Part shown: positions 45,114 to 54,962 of the stretch, one piece after another
How the letters are laid out: each line of letters begins with the position of its first letter
Numbering within the stretch: the first letter of the stretch is position 1
Assembly (NCBI GenBank): GCA_030680295.1
Contig: JAUXVU010000020.1
Location: 124,001 to 188,000, forward strand
Source: Moraxellaceae bacterium
Lineage (GTDB): Bacteria > Pseudomonadota > Gammaproteobacteria > Pseudomonadales > Moraxellaceae
Reading direction: 5' to 3'
Length of the DNA stretch: 64,000 bases
Position numbers and translations under genes: made by a program
The notes under the pieces: generated by a model
What the model saw: only the letters and a program-made list of their open reading frames with translations
Databases searched by the model: none
Told to the model about the DNA's origin: nothing

Positions 45114-45356
45114 TTAGCGCCTAAATAGGCTGACCAAAAACAGCAACACTACAGCACCAATGGTCGCCACACCAATACTGGCAAAAAGCCCAGAGCCCGC
45201 GTTAACCCCCGCCATGCCCATCAACGAGCCGCCGATCACTGCGCCAATCATGCCGACAACCATGTTGCCAACGAGACCAAAACCGCCGCCGCGAATCAAT
45301 TTCGCCGCCAACCAACCAGCAATTAAACCAATGACGATAAAATAAAGCAGTGACAT
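45114..45356 (-). CDS. GlsB/YeaQ/YmgE-family stress membrane protein
   Basis: An 80-residue Gly-rich membrane protein from the ATG at 45356, with AAGGAG before it; a longer start at 45398 would overlap the upstream gene. It has the transglycosylase-associated-protein pattern (FIVIGLIAGWLAAKLIRGGG, GNMVVGMIGAVIGG). Family members are general-stress inner-membrane proteins of unknown mechanism. It is 10 bases after the META-domain lipoprotein gene and probably in one operon with it. Confidence 0.9.
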   Translation of the reverse strand: MSLLYFIVIGLIAGWLAAKLIRGGGFGLVGNMVVGMIGAVIGGSLMGMAGVNAGSGLFASIGVATIGAVVLLFLVSLFRR

Positions 45357-45366
45357 AACAAACTCC

Positions 45367-45972
45367 TTAAGGCTTAGTCGCCGTGATAATGACACCATTT
45401 TCGTCGAACAGCATCAATTCGCCCTTCGCTCCAATATCAAACCGACGTACGTCACCTAGTGCCGGTAAAAACTCTCGTTCGGCCTGTGAAGCCTTCTCAT
45501 CTATACAGGCCATCAGTGTGCCTGCAATCTGACCAAAACTGAGGCCTTCACCCGTTAGTTGATATGAGCCGAAGTAACGGTTACAGCCAGAAGTGCCGTA
45601 AACGCGCTCTTCATCTAAGCTAATAGTGACCTTTACCGTATCTGGTAGGGCTTTGCCACGAATGGATTTAACCTGCCATTCGCTGCCAGCTAAGACAGTT
45701 AGCGGGTCACCTGCACAGCCACTGTGCTTCTCACCGTTAAACGTTAAGGTGGCTGACTCGGGGTAAACCATGCCGCTCATCGTGTCTCGACATAGGGTAG
45801 GGAAAAGCTGCACCTGCCAAAATGGCTCATTACCCTGTGCTTTCTTGGATGGAACCATGGCCGCTGAGCTCGCAGATGTTGAAGTATTCGCTGATGTCGC
45901 GGCACAGGCCGACAGCATCAACACGGAACATAACGCAGCACTTAATGTGCGCACAGAAGATCTATTCCACAT
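45367..45972 (-). CDS. META/COG3650-type lipoprotein
   Basis: A 201-residue lipoprotein (lipobox LSAC, Cys about residue 23). A COG3650-like part contains GNEPFWQVQLF, and a C-terminal META (HslJ-like) domain covers about 93-200 (GSEWQVKSIRG, GTSGCNRYFGSYQLTGEGLSFGQIAGTLMAC). HslJ proteins relate to heat and novobiocin resistance in E. coli. Paired with the YeaQ-like gene, this looks like an envelope-stress unit. Confidence 0.85.
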   Translation of the reverse strand: MWNRSSVRTLSAALCSVLMLSACAATSANTSTSASSAAMVPSKKAQGNEPFWQVQLFPTLCRDTMSGMVYPESATLTFNGEKHSGCAGDPLTVLAGSEWQVKSIRGKALPDTVKVTISLDEERVYGTSGCNRYFGSYQLTGEGLSFGQIAGTLMACIDEKASQAEREFLPALGDVRRFDIGAKGELMLFDENGVIITATKP

Positions 45973-46038
45973 AATTTTTTCCTTTCCTTAAAAATGCCGT
46001 AGCATCAGATGACTTTAGTTCACGTCTTTGGAGTCATC

Positions 46039-47268
46039 ATGAGCTCAACTCAATATGATCTCGTTGTATTTGGTGCCACGAGTTTTGTTGGCCAAATTTT
46101 ATGCCGCTACCTGCTCGACACCTTTGGCACAGACGGCGATCTGCGCTGGGCGGCAGCGGGTCGGTCGCAATCTAAATTAGAGCAAGTGCGTAACGCCCTT
46201 GGTGACGCTGCCGCTGACTTAAATCTTTTAATTGCCGACGCTGCTGACGAAAATAGCCTATCGGCATTGTGTACACAAACCAACACGATAGTCTCGACCG
46301 TTGGTCCCTATGCACTTTATGGTGAGCCATTAGTCAAAGCCTGTGCCGAATCTGGCACTCACTACTGTGATTTAACTGGTGAGGTGCAGTGGATTCCACG
46401 CATGATTAGCCGTTATGAAGCGGCCGCAAAAGCATCAGGCGCGCGCATTGTGCATTGCTGTGGTTTTGACTCCATTCCTTCTGACTTAGGTGTTTATTTC
46501 CTACAACAGCAAGCCAAAGAGCGTTTTAATGCGCCCTGCACCACCGTCAAAATGCGCGTTAAAGCAGCCAAAGGTGGCATCTCAGGTGGCACTGTCGCCA
46601 GCATGATTAATGTGACCCGCGAAGCAATAGCTGATCCTGCTCTGCGCCGTCAGCTGGCCGACCCTTATGCACTCTGCCCGCCAGACCATGGCTTTAGTGC
46701 ACGCCAAGCCAATGTGACTTTTGCTGAGTTCGACTCAGACTTTGGTGCTTGGGCTGCCCCATTCATCATGGCCGGAATTAATACCCGCGTTGTACACCGT
46801 AGTAATGCGCTGCAGAACAATGCCTATGGTGCTGACTTCCGCTATGACGAGGCCATGCTGACTGGCAAAGGTCTGCGTGGGCGCCTAACTGCCAGTGGCA
46901 TGGCCATTGGCATCGGCGCTTTCTTAGCAGGTGTTGCACTAGCACCAACACGTTATGTGCTAGAGCGCTTTGTGGTGCCTAAGCCAGGCGAAGGCCCAAG
47001 CCCGCAAGACCAACTAACGGGTTATTACGACATTCGTTTTGCAGGCCAAACCGCACAGAATGAAAAGCTGACGGTAAAGGTAACTGGCAAAGGTGATCCG
47101 GGTTATGGCTCAACAGCCAAAATGCTGGGTCAGGCCGCCGCTTGTTTGGCACTTGATATTCCAGAGCAAGCGCCTGGTGGCTTCTGGACACCTGCATCAC
47201 TATTAGGCGATGCACTGTTAACCCGTCTACAAGAACACGCTGACTTAAGTTTTACCGTGCTGGACTAA
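46039..47268 (+). CDS. Saccharopine-dehydrogenase-like NAD(P)-binding oxidoreductase (trans-acting enoyl reductase type)
   Basis: A 409-residue protein from the ATG at 46039, preceded by TGGAG; the 46009 start is less likely. The Rossmann site is VVFGATSFVGQIL (about 8-20) and the family motif YCDLTGEVQWI follows. A late hydrophobic helix (about 284-303) suggests membrane association. Relatives include mycobacterial enoyl reductases acting on lipids; substrate unknown. Convergent with the permease gene that follows. Confidence 0.85.
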   Translation: MSSTQYDLVVFGATSFVGQILCRYLLDTFGTDGDLRWAAAGRSQSKLEQVRNALGDAAADLNLLIADAADENSLSALCTQTNTIVSTVGPYALYGEPLVKACAESGTHYCDLTGEVQWIPRMISRYEAAAKASGARIVHCCGFDSIPSDLGVYFLQQQAKERFNAPCTTVKMRVKAAKGGISGGTVASMINVTREAIADPALRRQLADPYALCPPDHGFSARQANVTFAEFDSDFGAWAAPFIMAGINTRVVHRSNALQNNAYGADFRYDEAMLTGKGLRGRLTASGMAIGIGAFLAGVALAPTRYVLERFVVPKPGEGPSPQDQLTGYYDIRFAGQTAQNEKLTVKVTGKGDPGYGSTAKMLGQAAACLALDIPEQAPGGFWTPASLLGDALLTRLQEHADLSFTVLD

Positions 47269-47285
47269 TGCATGATGGGTCTGGC

Positions 47286-49109
47286 TTATAACGGCCAGAC
47301 CCATAACAACATGGGAACACCCACCAATAACACAATGGCTTCAACGGCTAGGCCTAAGCGCCAATAATCACCAAATCGAAACCCACCAGGCCCCAAAATC
47401 AGCGTGTTGTTTTGATGGCCAATTGGCGTCAAAAACGCACACGATGCGCCAATGGCTACAGCCATCAAATAAGTGTCCACATTCACGCCCAAATAATTGG
47501 CCACGCTCATGGCAATTGGGCACATCACGGCGGCAGTGGCAGCATTATTCATCACATCTGACAAAAACATGGTGATGACCAATATCACCACTAACCCCGC
47601 TACTGCATGCCCCTGCGCCACGGTATCAATCAGAAAGCTGGCTACGGTTTGTGCGGCTCCGGTCGTCGCCATGGCATCAGCTACCGGCAGCATGGCTGCT
47701 AGCAAGACAATTACTGGCCAGTCCACCCCTGAGTATGCTGAGCGCAGAGGAACGACGCCCACGATCAACATGAGCAATACACCACCAGCAAATGCTAAAG
47801 AGGCTGGCACAACGCCACTGGCTGCAACCGCAACAGCAAAAGCCATAATGGCAACGGACTGCCAAACCCTTGTTTGATTTGGAAGTTTTAAGTCACGTGT
47901 CGCCAAAGGTAAACATTCCGAGTCGGCGGCAAAACCCGCAATTGCCTCGGGCAGGCCCTGCATGAGCAACACATCACCCGCAAAAATTGGCGTGGTACGC
48001 AAACGCTTAATACTTTGTCGGCCGCGCTGAGAAATTGCTAAGAGGTTAATGCCGTAACGGCTGCGCAACTCAATATCACTGGCGGTGCGATGCAGCAAAG
48101 GTGAGTTAGGCATGACCACTAACTCTTTTAACACCACCTCGTCATCGTTTTTACTTGGCTCATTTACAGTGGCTGGCTCACCTTCGGCTGGCGCTTCCTC
48201 ATCCTCTGTTTCTGACAAACTAACGGCTTCTTCTAACACAAGACCGGTGTTCTTAAGTACTTTGCTTAGCAGCTGCGGGTCCACCTCTAGCAGCAAAATA
48301 TCACCCGCTTTTAATACACGTCGTGGATTAGGCACCATGACACGAAACTCACCGCGCACCATGCCAACCACTTGCGCATCCACCTCATCCAATAGACGTT
48401 CAATTTTGTATAAAGGCTCACCGACCGCTGGGCTTTCTGGCAACACACGCACTTCACTTCGGTAAGCGCCCGACTCAAAACTTTGCACTGAATCGGTTTC
48501 GCGATTGGGCACTAAACGCCAGCCAATCAGACCAATAAACGCCACGCCAGTGAGTGCAATAGCTAAACCAACTTGGGTGAAGTCAAAAATGCTGAAGCCA
48601 CCAAGGCCTGCTGTTTGACGAAAACCGGACACGATTAGGTTAGGCGGCGTACCAATGAGCGTGGTCATGCCACCCAAAATAGAGCCAAACGCCAGTGGCA
48701 TTAATATGCGGCCAGGCGGAATATTTAAGCGTGTGGCAATCTGCAAAGACACTGGCATCAGCAAGGCCAACGCGCCGACATTGTTCATAAAGCCGGACAG
48801 GACGGCCGCCAAACTCATAATTGCCAAGGTAGACAGCACTGGACCGGCACTTTGCGGCAACACTCGGTCGGCCAAAATGTCCACCGCACCACTATGCTGC
48901 AGGCCATAACCCAGAATCAACACGCAGGCCACCGTGATGACTGCGGGATGACCAAAACCACTAAAGGCATTTTCAGCAGACACCAGCCCAAGCACCACAC
49001 AAGCCATCAAGGACAGCATGGCCACAATGTCATGGCGTAAACGCCCCCATAGGAACAAGCCCATGGTGCCCACTAACACCAGCAAAATCGCTAGCTGATC
49101 TGCACTCAT
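47286..49109 (-). CDS. SLC13/DASS-family permease with RCK-C domains
   Basis: A 607-residue transporter. N-terminal helices precede a large hydrophilic insertion (about 210-390) holding two TrkA-C/RCK-C-like domains (FRVMVPNPRRVLKAGDILLLEVD and ELVVMPNSPLLHRTASDIELRSRYGINLLAISQRG). The transport domain then continues (GVVPASLAFAGGVLLMLIVGVVPLRSAYSGVDWPVIVLLAAMLPV). Such proteins carry sulfate, dicarboxylates or other anions with sodium. An acidic Glu/Asp-rich linker lies between the RCK domains. Substrate undetermined. Confidence 0.88.
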   Translation of the reverse strand: MSADQLAILLVLVGTMGLFLWGRLRHDIVAMLSLMACVVLGLVSAENAFSGFGHPAVITVACVLILGYGLQHSGAVDILADRVLPQSAGPVLSTLAIMSLAAVLSGFMNNVGALALLMPVSLQIATRLNIPPGRILMPLAFGSILGGMTTLIGTPPNLIVSGFRQTAGLGGFSIFDFTQVGLAIALTGVAFIGLIGWRLVPNRETDSVQSFESGAYRSEVRVLPESPAVGEPLYKIERLLDEVDAQVVGMVRGEFRVMVPNPRRVLKAGDILLLEVDPQLLSKVLKNTGLVLEEAVSLSETEDEEAPAEGEPATVNEPSKNDDEVVLKELVVMPNSPLLHRTASDIELRSRYGINLLAISQRGRQSIKRLRTTPIFAGDVLLMQGLPEAIAGFAADSECLPLATRDLKLPNQTRVWQSVAIMAFAVAVAASGVVPASLAFAGGVLLMLIVGVVPLRSAYSGVDWPVIVLLAAMLPVADAMATTGAAQTVASFLIDTVAQGHAVAGLVVILVITMFLSDVMNNAATAAVMCPIAMSVANYLGVNVDTYLMAVAIGASCAFLTPIGHQNNTLILGPGGFRFGDYWRLGLAVEAIVLLVGVPMLLWVWPL

Positions 49110-49202
49110 AAGCCACCTTTTTGTGTGTGTAGACTGCCTAACTTGCGTAAAGGCTAAAAATTCGCCAAAATGCGATTACTGTACCAACCAGACGGTAAAG
49201 CC

Positions 49203-49754
49203 ATGCCAGCGCCAATAAGTACTCGTGATGCCATTCTTGATGCTGCCCAACAGATTGCAGCCAACAAGGGCGCGGGTCATGTCACCTTAGATGCTGTCGC
49301 CAAAGAGAGCGGCCTGAGCAAAGGCGGAGTGCTTTACCACTTCCCAAATAAAGATAGCCTCATCAATAGCATGTTGCAGCGCCTGATCCAACAAAATCGC
49401 GCTGTACAAGCGCTGCATGAAGCCGAGCTCAGCAGCCAAGCACACAACACCACTCGTGCACTGATGCGAACACAGCTTACTTTTTGCAAAGACTTGCCAA
49501 CCGAAGTGGCCTTGGCCGTACTGACCGCCAGCGCAGAAAAACCAGAACTGCTAATACCACTTCGAGAGTACATGGATGAGTTATTTCAACGCATAAAGGC
49601 TGAAGGTGGTGACACCGATTTGAAATTACTGTTATGGGCTGCAGCGGATGGCCTGTTATTTCAAAACATGCTCGACATTTCCCCACTGGAAAAATCTGAA
49701 CGGGCTCGCCTTAATCAACGCCTGCTGAGCTTAGCGGAGGAGCTTTTATCATGA
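49203..49754 (+). CDS. TetR-family regulator of the RND efflux operon
   Basis: A 183-residue regulator taken from the ATG at 49203; an in-frame ATG at 49170 is possible. HTH at about residues 25-50 (TLDAVAKESGLSKGGVLYHFPNKDSL). The ligand domain resembles the TetR_C_37-type group. Its stop overlaps the membrane-fusion-protein start (ATGA), so it is co-transcribed with the pump it presumably represses. Confidence 0.9.
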   Translation: MPAPISTRDAILDAAQQIAANKGAGHVTLDAVAKESGLSKGGVLYHFPNKDSLINSMLQRLIQQNRAVQALHEAELSSQAHNTTRALMRTQLTFCKDLPTEVALAVLTASAEKPELLIPLREYMDELFQRIKAEGGDTDLKLLLWAAADGLLFQNMLDISPLEKSERARLNQRLLSLAEELLS

Positions 49755-50806
49755 TGCGTTTAATTTTCAGTGGCTTATTAGCCAGCACCGTCTTGTTGAC
49801 TGCCTGTTCAAATGGCTCAGATGCAACCGGGGCGGCTATCCGCCCAGTAAAAATCACCGTGGTTGGCGAGGATCATGGTTTAAATAGCCGTCGCTTTGTC
49901 GGTCGAGTGGATGCACTCAGTACGGTAGACCTGTCTTTTCAAGTGCCAGGCAAAGTGACACAACTGTCGGTTAATGAAGGCAGTATTGTGCCCAAAGGCC
50001 AGCTGATAGCCGCGCTAGACCCGCGCGACTTTAATTTAGCGCTACGCGAAGCACAGACACAATTTAGTCAAGCACAGCGTAACTTAAGTCGCGGCCGTGA
50101 ATTATTTGATCAAGGTGTTATTAGCCAAGTTGATGTGGAGCAGCTGCAAACCCAGTTTGATTTGGCCAACGTCGCTCGCGACAACGCACGCCAAAATCTG
50201 GCCTACACAAATATTCGTGCGCCATTTAATGCATTGGTTACTCGACGCCTCATTGACCCATTTACCAATGTTGCACCCAACATGGTGGTCGTGCGTGTGC
50301 AGGATGTCACCGACTTACGTGTACATATCAATGTACCAGAGCACCTGATTCAGTATTTAAATCAGAAAGCTGATCTCAAGGCGCAAGCCTTGTTTAGTCA
50401 GCTGCCAGGCCAGCCCATGCCGTTGACTTATATTGAGCATCAAACTCAGCCTGATCCCGTAGCACAAACCTATCAAGTCAGCTTTGCGCTGCCCCGCTTA
50501 AATAACAAAGCGATTTTGCCCGGCATGAGCCTGACCGTGGAGCTTGCACTGGCGGATTTACCAACTGCTGCAGCAAGCTTTGACTTACCCATTAGTGCCA
50601 TTGATAGCCGTCAAGCTGACCGGGTAGTGGTGTGGGTTTATGACGAAAAAACCCAAGTAGTGACTGCGCAGAAGGTGCGCTTAGGTCCGTTTACTGGTGA
50701 CCGAGTGCAAGTACTTGAAGGGCTATCTGGCGGCGAACAAATTGTCAGTGCAGGCGTCAACTTCCTGCACGACGGCATGCGTGTCAAACCGTTCACATCA
50801 CTTTAA
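49751..50806 (+). CDS. RND efflux periplasmic adaptor (membrane fusion lipoprotein)
   Basis: A 351-residue adaptor with lipobox LTAC (Cys about 19). The lipoyl/barrel-sandwich part (LSFQVPGKVTQLSVNEGSIVPKGQLIAALDP), a coiled-coil hairpin (about 82-140), and beta-barrel and membrane-proximal domains follow in order. It links the inner-membrane RND pump at 50819 to an outer-membrane channel. No OMF gene is present here, so a TolC/OprM-like protein from elsewhere is expected. Confidence 0.92.
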   Translation: MMRLIFSGLLASTVLLTACSNGSDATGAAIRPVKITVVGEDHGLNSRRFVGRVDALSTVDLSFQVPGKVTQLSVNEGSIVPKGQLIAALDPRDFNLALREAQTQFSQAQRNLSRGRELFDQGVISQVDVEQLQTQFDLANVARDNARQNLAYTNIRAPFNALVTRRLIDPFTNVAPNMVVVRVQDVTDLRVHINVPEHLIQYLNQKADLKAQALFSQLPGQPMPLTYIEHQTQPDPVAQTYQVSFALPRLNNKAILPGMSLTVELALADLPTAAASFDLPISAIDSRQADRVVVWVYDEKTQVVTAQKVRLGPFTGDRVQVLEGLSGGEQIVSAGVNFLHDGMRVKPFTSL

Positions 50807-50818
50807 CGAGGCACGGTT

Positions 50819-53800
50819 ATGGATATTGCACGCGCGTCGATTGACCGACCTATTTTGACCTGGTTATTAATCAGCATCTTTTTTCTGGGTGGACTGTGGG
50901 CCATGAACACCATTGGCCGCTTGGAAGATCCTGCCTTCACCTTGAAACAAGCGATTATTTTCACGCCCTACCCCGGGGCTACCGCGGAGGAAGTGGAACT
51001 GGAAGTGACTGAGCCGCTGGAGTCTGCCCTACAGCAGCTCAAACAGCTTAAACGTGTCACCTCAAAGTCCAAACCGGGCATGTCTGAAATCATGGTGCAG
51101 GTGCAAGACACCTACGATGGCAAGCAAATGCCGCAAGTATGGGATGAGCTACGTCGCAAAATTGGTGATGCTCAAAAAGACCTGCCACCGGGTACTTTTC
51201 CATCCATCGTTAACGATGATTTTGGTGATGTGTTTGGTATGTTTTATGCCATTACTGCACCCGGCTTTAGTGACAAAGAATTTCGTGATTTAGCCAAGTT
51301 TTTGCGCCGCGAGCTGCTCACAGTGAAAGGTGTTGCCAAAGTCGCCACCACTGGCGAGCCAACAGAAACCATTTATGTTGATGTGCCCAATGACAGACTG
51401 GCCTCATTAGGCCTGCCCGTCGAGCAGGTACTAGGCACCATTCAAAATGAAAATACCGTCACCGGCGCAGGTGCAATTCGCCTAGGTGACCAGCAAGTTA
51501 GGCTTAGCAATCAGCCCGGCTTTGACAGTGTGGCCACCATCGAAGCGCTGCGCATTGGCCGCCCTGGCACCACCGAACAAATCAGTCTGATCGATATTGC
51601 CGACGTTGCGCGCAGCAGTACGGAAATCCCTAGCGATGCCATTTTGTTTAATGGCGAAAAGGCCATTACCCTCGCCGTGGCAGGTGTGGCTGATACCAAC
51701 ATTGTTGAGGTCGGTCGTGCGGTAGATGCGCATTTGGCTGAACTGTCTCCACGACTGCCGCTAGGGGTTACCTTGCATCCCATCTATGAACAACATGTGG
51801 TGGTTGATGAGGCCATCAATAGCTTCATCATCAGCTTATTGTTGTCGGTAGCCATTGTTATTGCCGTGCTGTGTTTAACCATGGGCTGGCGTGTGGGTGT
51901 AGTGGTTGGTCTAACCTTGCTGCTGACCGTGCTGGGCACCGTATTTTTTATGCGTCTGTTACACATTGAAATGGAGCGCATTTCGCTGGGCGCCTTAATT
52001 ATTGCCATGGGCATGTTGGTCGATAACGCCATTGTGGTAGCCGAAGGCATGCTGATTAATATGCAGCGCGGCATGAACGCACGTGACGCCGCCAGTGACG
52101 CAGCCAAACGCACGCAAATTCCGTTACTGGGTGCCACCGTCATTGGCATCATGGCCTTTGCTGGTATTGGTTTGTCGCCAGATATCACTGGTGAATTCTT
52201 ATTTTCACTGTTTGCCGTGATTTCCATCTCACTGATGTTGAGCTGGTTGTTAGCTATTACTGCCACACCGCTATTAGGCTTTTATTGCTTCAAGGTGGCA
52301 GACAACAGCAGTGAAAACGACCCGTATGCAAGCCCTTACTACACCCGTTATCGCGCACTGCTACAGCGCGCTTTGGACGCTAGACGTGGCACATTAATCA
52401 GCTTAGTCGTACTGACTTTAATTTGCGTGGCGGGCTTTGCCTTCGTCAAACAGGCGTTTTTCCCAGCCTCCAATACACCGTTGTTTTATATCAATTACAC
52501 CCTGCCACAAGGCAGTGATATTCGTGCCACCACGCGTGATGCCAAGCTAATCGAAGCCTACCTGCGTGAACAAAAACCGGTGGTGTCGGTGGCAAGCTTT
52601 ATTGGCCAAGGCGCTAGCCGTTTTATGTTGACCTATGTGCCTGAACTACCCAACCCAGCCTATGCGCAGATGATTGTACGTGTGAATAGTGAGCGAGATA
52701 TCGAGCCCCTCATGGCTCAAGTGCGTGCTGAACTGCCACCGCGTTTTGCCAATGCCGAAATCATTACCCAACGACTGATGTTTGGCCCGGGTGATGGCGC
52801 CAAAATTGAGGCACGTTTTTCCGGCAATGACGCCACGGTGCTGCGCCAATTAGCCGAACAGGCTATGCAGGTGTTTTTAGCCGAGCCTAAGTTGACCGAC
52901 ATCCGCCACGATTGGCGTGAGCGCGAGCTGGTGATTGTGCCGGAATTTAATGAGGCTAGAGCACGTGTTGCTGGTGTGGGTCGTTCTGACCTTGCACAGG
53001 CGTTGGCGTTTGCCACCACCGGCATTCGTGCCGGCACGTATCGTGAAGGTGATGAGCAAATTCCGATTGTGATTCGACCACCAGCGCATGAGCGATTGGA
53101 TGTCACCCGACTGCAAGACCGACTGGTGTGGAGCGGTCATGAGCAAGCCTATGTTCCGGTCACGCAAGTTATTGATGGCTTCCGCACTGAGACCGAAGAG
53201 ACTGGCATTCAACGTCGTGACCGCGTGCGTACACTCACCGTGCGTGCTGAACCAGCCGGTAACCTAACCGCGGTTGAAGCACACAATGCCGTGCGCGCCA
53301 GCATTGAAGCCATTCCCTTACCGGCCGGTTATGCCCTGGAGTGGGGTGGTGAATATCAAAGCGCCGGTGAAGCACAGGCCTCACTCGGTCAGCAATTACC
53401 AATTAGTTTCTTGGTCATGCTCATCATCAGCATTTTGTTGTTTGGTAAGCTGCGCCAGCCGTTGGTAATTTGGCTGATTGTGCCGATGTCGATTTGTGGC
53501 GTCACCATTGGTTTACTGCTGACCAATATGCCGTTTACCTTCACCGCCTTACTGGGCTTCTTAAGCCTGTCGGGCATGCTGATGAAAAACGCCATTGTGC
53601 TGGTGGAAGAAATTGATATCCAGATTGGTGAGGGCAAAGCCGCCTTAACCGGCTTAATTGATGCCAGTGTGAGTCGTCTGCGTCCGGTGTTATTGGCGGC
53701 AGTGACCACCATTTTGGGTATGTTGCCGCTGTTATGGGATGCCTTCTTTGCCAGCATGGCCATTACCATCATGGGCGGTTTGGCCTTTGCCACCGTACTC

Positions 53801-53872
53801 ACCATGATTGCGGTGCCAGTGTTATATGCCGTGTTACTGGGCATCAAAGACCCCGCGAAAGCACCAGCTTAG
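50819..53872 (+). CDS. RND-family efflux transporter permease
   Basis: A 1017-residue RND pump with 12 membrane helices and two large periplasmic loops. Family signatures are GRLEDPAFTLKQAIIFTPYPGA near the N-terminus, the proton-relay helix ISLGALIIAMGMLVDNAIVVAEG (about 390-412) and GFLSLSGMLMKNAIVLVEEID in the second half. It resembles TriC/VexH-type HAE1 pumps. It expels toxic amphiphiles by proton antiport. It is 12 bases after the adaptor gene. Confidence 0.95.
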   Translation: MDIARASIDRPILTWLLISIFFLGGLWAMNTIGRLEDPAFTLKQAIIFTPYPGATAEEVELEVTEPLESALQQLKQLKRVTSKSKPGMSEIMVQVQDTYDGKQMPQVWDELRRKIGDAQKDLPPGTFPSIVNDDFGDVFGMFYAITAPGFSDKEFRDLAKFLRRELLTVKGVAKVATTGEPTETIYVDVPNDRLASLGLPVEQVLGTIQNENTVTGAGAIRLGDQQVRLSNQPGFDSVATIEALRIGRPGTTEQISLIDIADVARSSTEIPSDAILFNGEKAITLAVAGVADTNIVEVGRAVDAHLAELSPRLPLGVTLHPIYEQHVVVDEAINSFIISLLLSVAIVIAVLCLTMGWRVGVVVGLTLLLTVLGTVFFMRLLHIEMERISLGALIIAMGMLVDNAIVVAEGMLINMQRGMNARDAASDAAKRTQIPLLGATVIGIMAFAGIGLSPDITGEFLFSLFAVISISLMLSWLLAITATPLLGFYCFKVADNSSENDPYASPYYTRYRALLQRALDARRGTLISLVVLTLICVAGFAFVKQAFFPASNTPLFYINYTLPQGSDIRATTRDAKLIEAYLREQKPVVSVASFIGQGASRFMLTYVPELPNPAYAQMIVRVNSERDIEPLMAQVRAELPPRFANAEIITQRLMFGPGDGAKIEARFSGNDATVLRQLAEQAMQVFLAEPKLTDIRHDWRERELVIVPEFNEARARVAGVGRSDLAQALAFATTGIRAGTYREGDEQIPIVIRPPAHERLDVTRLQDRLVWSGHEQAYVPVTQVIDGFRTETEETGIQRRDRVRTLTVRAEPAGNLTAVEAHNAVRASIEAIPLPAGYALEWGGEYQSAGEAQASLGQQLPISFLVMLIISILLFGKLRQPLVIWLIVPMSICGVTIGLLLTNMPFTFTALLGFLSLSGMLMKNAIVLVEEIDIQIGEGKAALTGLIDASVSRLRPVLLAAVTTILGMLPLLWDAFFASMAITIMGGLAFATVLTMIAVPVLYAVLLGIKDPAKAPA

Positions 53873-53913
53873 CTTACAATTGCGTTTTGTTTGTCTTTGC
53901 TGGAGCCTGACCC

Positions 53914-54717
53914 ATGAGCCATGATCTTTATCAGAACCATGACACCTTTGCCCTTGCTGGCCGTCAATTTCAGTCACGCCTTTTGGTCGGCACCGGCAAA
54001 TACAAAGACCTCAACGAAACTCGTGATGCCATCGCTGCCAGCGGCGCTGAGATTGTCACTGTCGCGGTAAGGCGCACCAACATTGGTCAGCATGCCGGTG
54101 AGCCCAATCTATTGGATGTGATTTCACCCGATCACTACACCATTTTGCCCAATACCGCCGGCTGTTATACCGCTGAAGAAGCGGTACGCACTTGCCGTCT
54201 GGCGCGTGAATTATTAGACGACCATACGTTAGTTAAGCTGGAAGTATTGGGCGACCAAAAAACCCTGTACCCGAATATGCCAGAAACACTCAAAGCCGCC
54301 GAGACACTCGTGGCTGAAGGTTTTGAGGTCATGGTTTATTGCAATGACGACCCCATTGCAGCACGACTTTTTTGCCAGATGGGCTGTGTTGCGGTGATGC
54401 CATTGGGCTCACTCATTGGCTCAGGGCTGGGCATTGTTAACCCCTACAACCTGCGTATTATTTTGGAAGAATCCACCGTGCCGGTATTAGTCGATGCCGG
54501 TGTTGGCACCGCCAGCGATGCTGCCGTGGCCATGGAGCTTGGCGCCGCCGGGGTGCTAATGAACACCGCAATTGCCGCTGCTGGCAACCCAGTACTAATG
54601 GCATCCGCCATGAAAAAAGCCGTTGAAGCAGGACGTGAAGCATTCTTAGCCGGCCGCATGCCGCGTAAGCTTTATGCCAGTGCTTCAAGCCCTATTGATG
54701 GCGTGGCGTTTCGCTAA
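53914..54717 (+). CDS. thiG: Thiazole synthase
   Basis: A 267-residue TIM-barrel enzyme. [32 protein letters not shown] is near the N-terminus, followed by [16 protein letters not shown]-like ([10 protein letters not shown]) and [10 protein letters not shown]; the substrate-imine Lys lies in VKLEVLGD. It builds the thiazole phosphate ring from DXP, dehydroglycine and ThiS thiocarboxylate. In Pseudomonas it follows thiS; here it is 15 kb away. It overlaps the DUF1653 gene by one base. Confidence 0.97.
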   Translation: MSHDLYQNHDTFALAGRQFQSRLLVGTGKYKDLNETRDAIAASGAEIVTVAVRRTNIGQHAGEPNLLDVISPDHYTILPNTAGCYTAEEAVRTCRLARELLDDHTLVKLEVLGDQKTLYPNMPETLKAAETLVAEGFEVMVYCNDDPIAARLFCQMGCVAVMPLGSLIGSGLGIVNPYNLRIILEESTVPVLVDAGVGTASDAAVAMELGAAGVLMNTAIAAAGNPVLMASAMKKAVEAGREAFLAGRMPRKLYASASSPIDGVAFR

Positions 54718-54950
54718 TGAAGTCAGCCATCAAGCCCGGCCTTTACCGCCACTACAAAGGCCCGCTCTATCAGGTGTTTAGTACCGCCACACACTCTGAA
54801 ACCGGTGAGCAACTGGTGGTCTATCAGGCGCTGTATGGTGACTATGGCCTGTGGCTTAGGCCACTTGCTATGTTCACTGAGACGGTAGAGTATCAAGGCG
54901 TTGTCCAGCCTCGTTTCCAAGCACTCGACGAAACTCCTACGGCCCTTTAA
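54717..54950 (+). CDS. DUF1653 small protein
   Basis: A 77-residue protein matching DUF1653 throughout: PGLYRHYKGPLYQVFSTATHSETGEQLVVYQALYGDYGLWLRPLAMF. Function is unknown. It is translationally coupled to thiG (one-base overlap) and 12 bases ahead of the barrel-protein gene. Confidence 0.88.
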   Translation: MKSAIKPGLYRHYKGPLYQVFSTATHSETGEQLVVYQALYGDYGLWLRPLAMFTETVEYQGVVQPRFQALDETPTAL

Positions 54951-54962
54951 GGTCTCTACCCC

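Noticed and set aside
47497-48465. Two 126-codon plus-strand frames inside the SLC13 permease
   Set aside because: Low-complexity Ala/Thr/Ser products antisense to a complete transporter gene.
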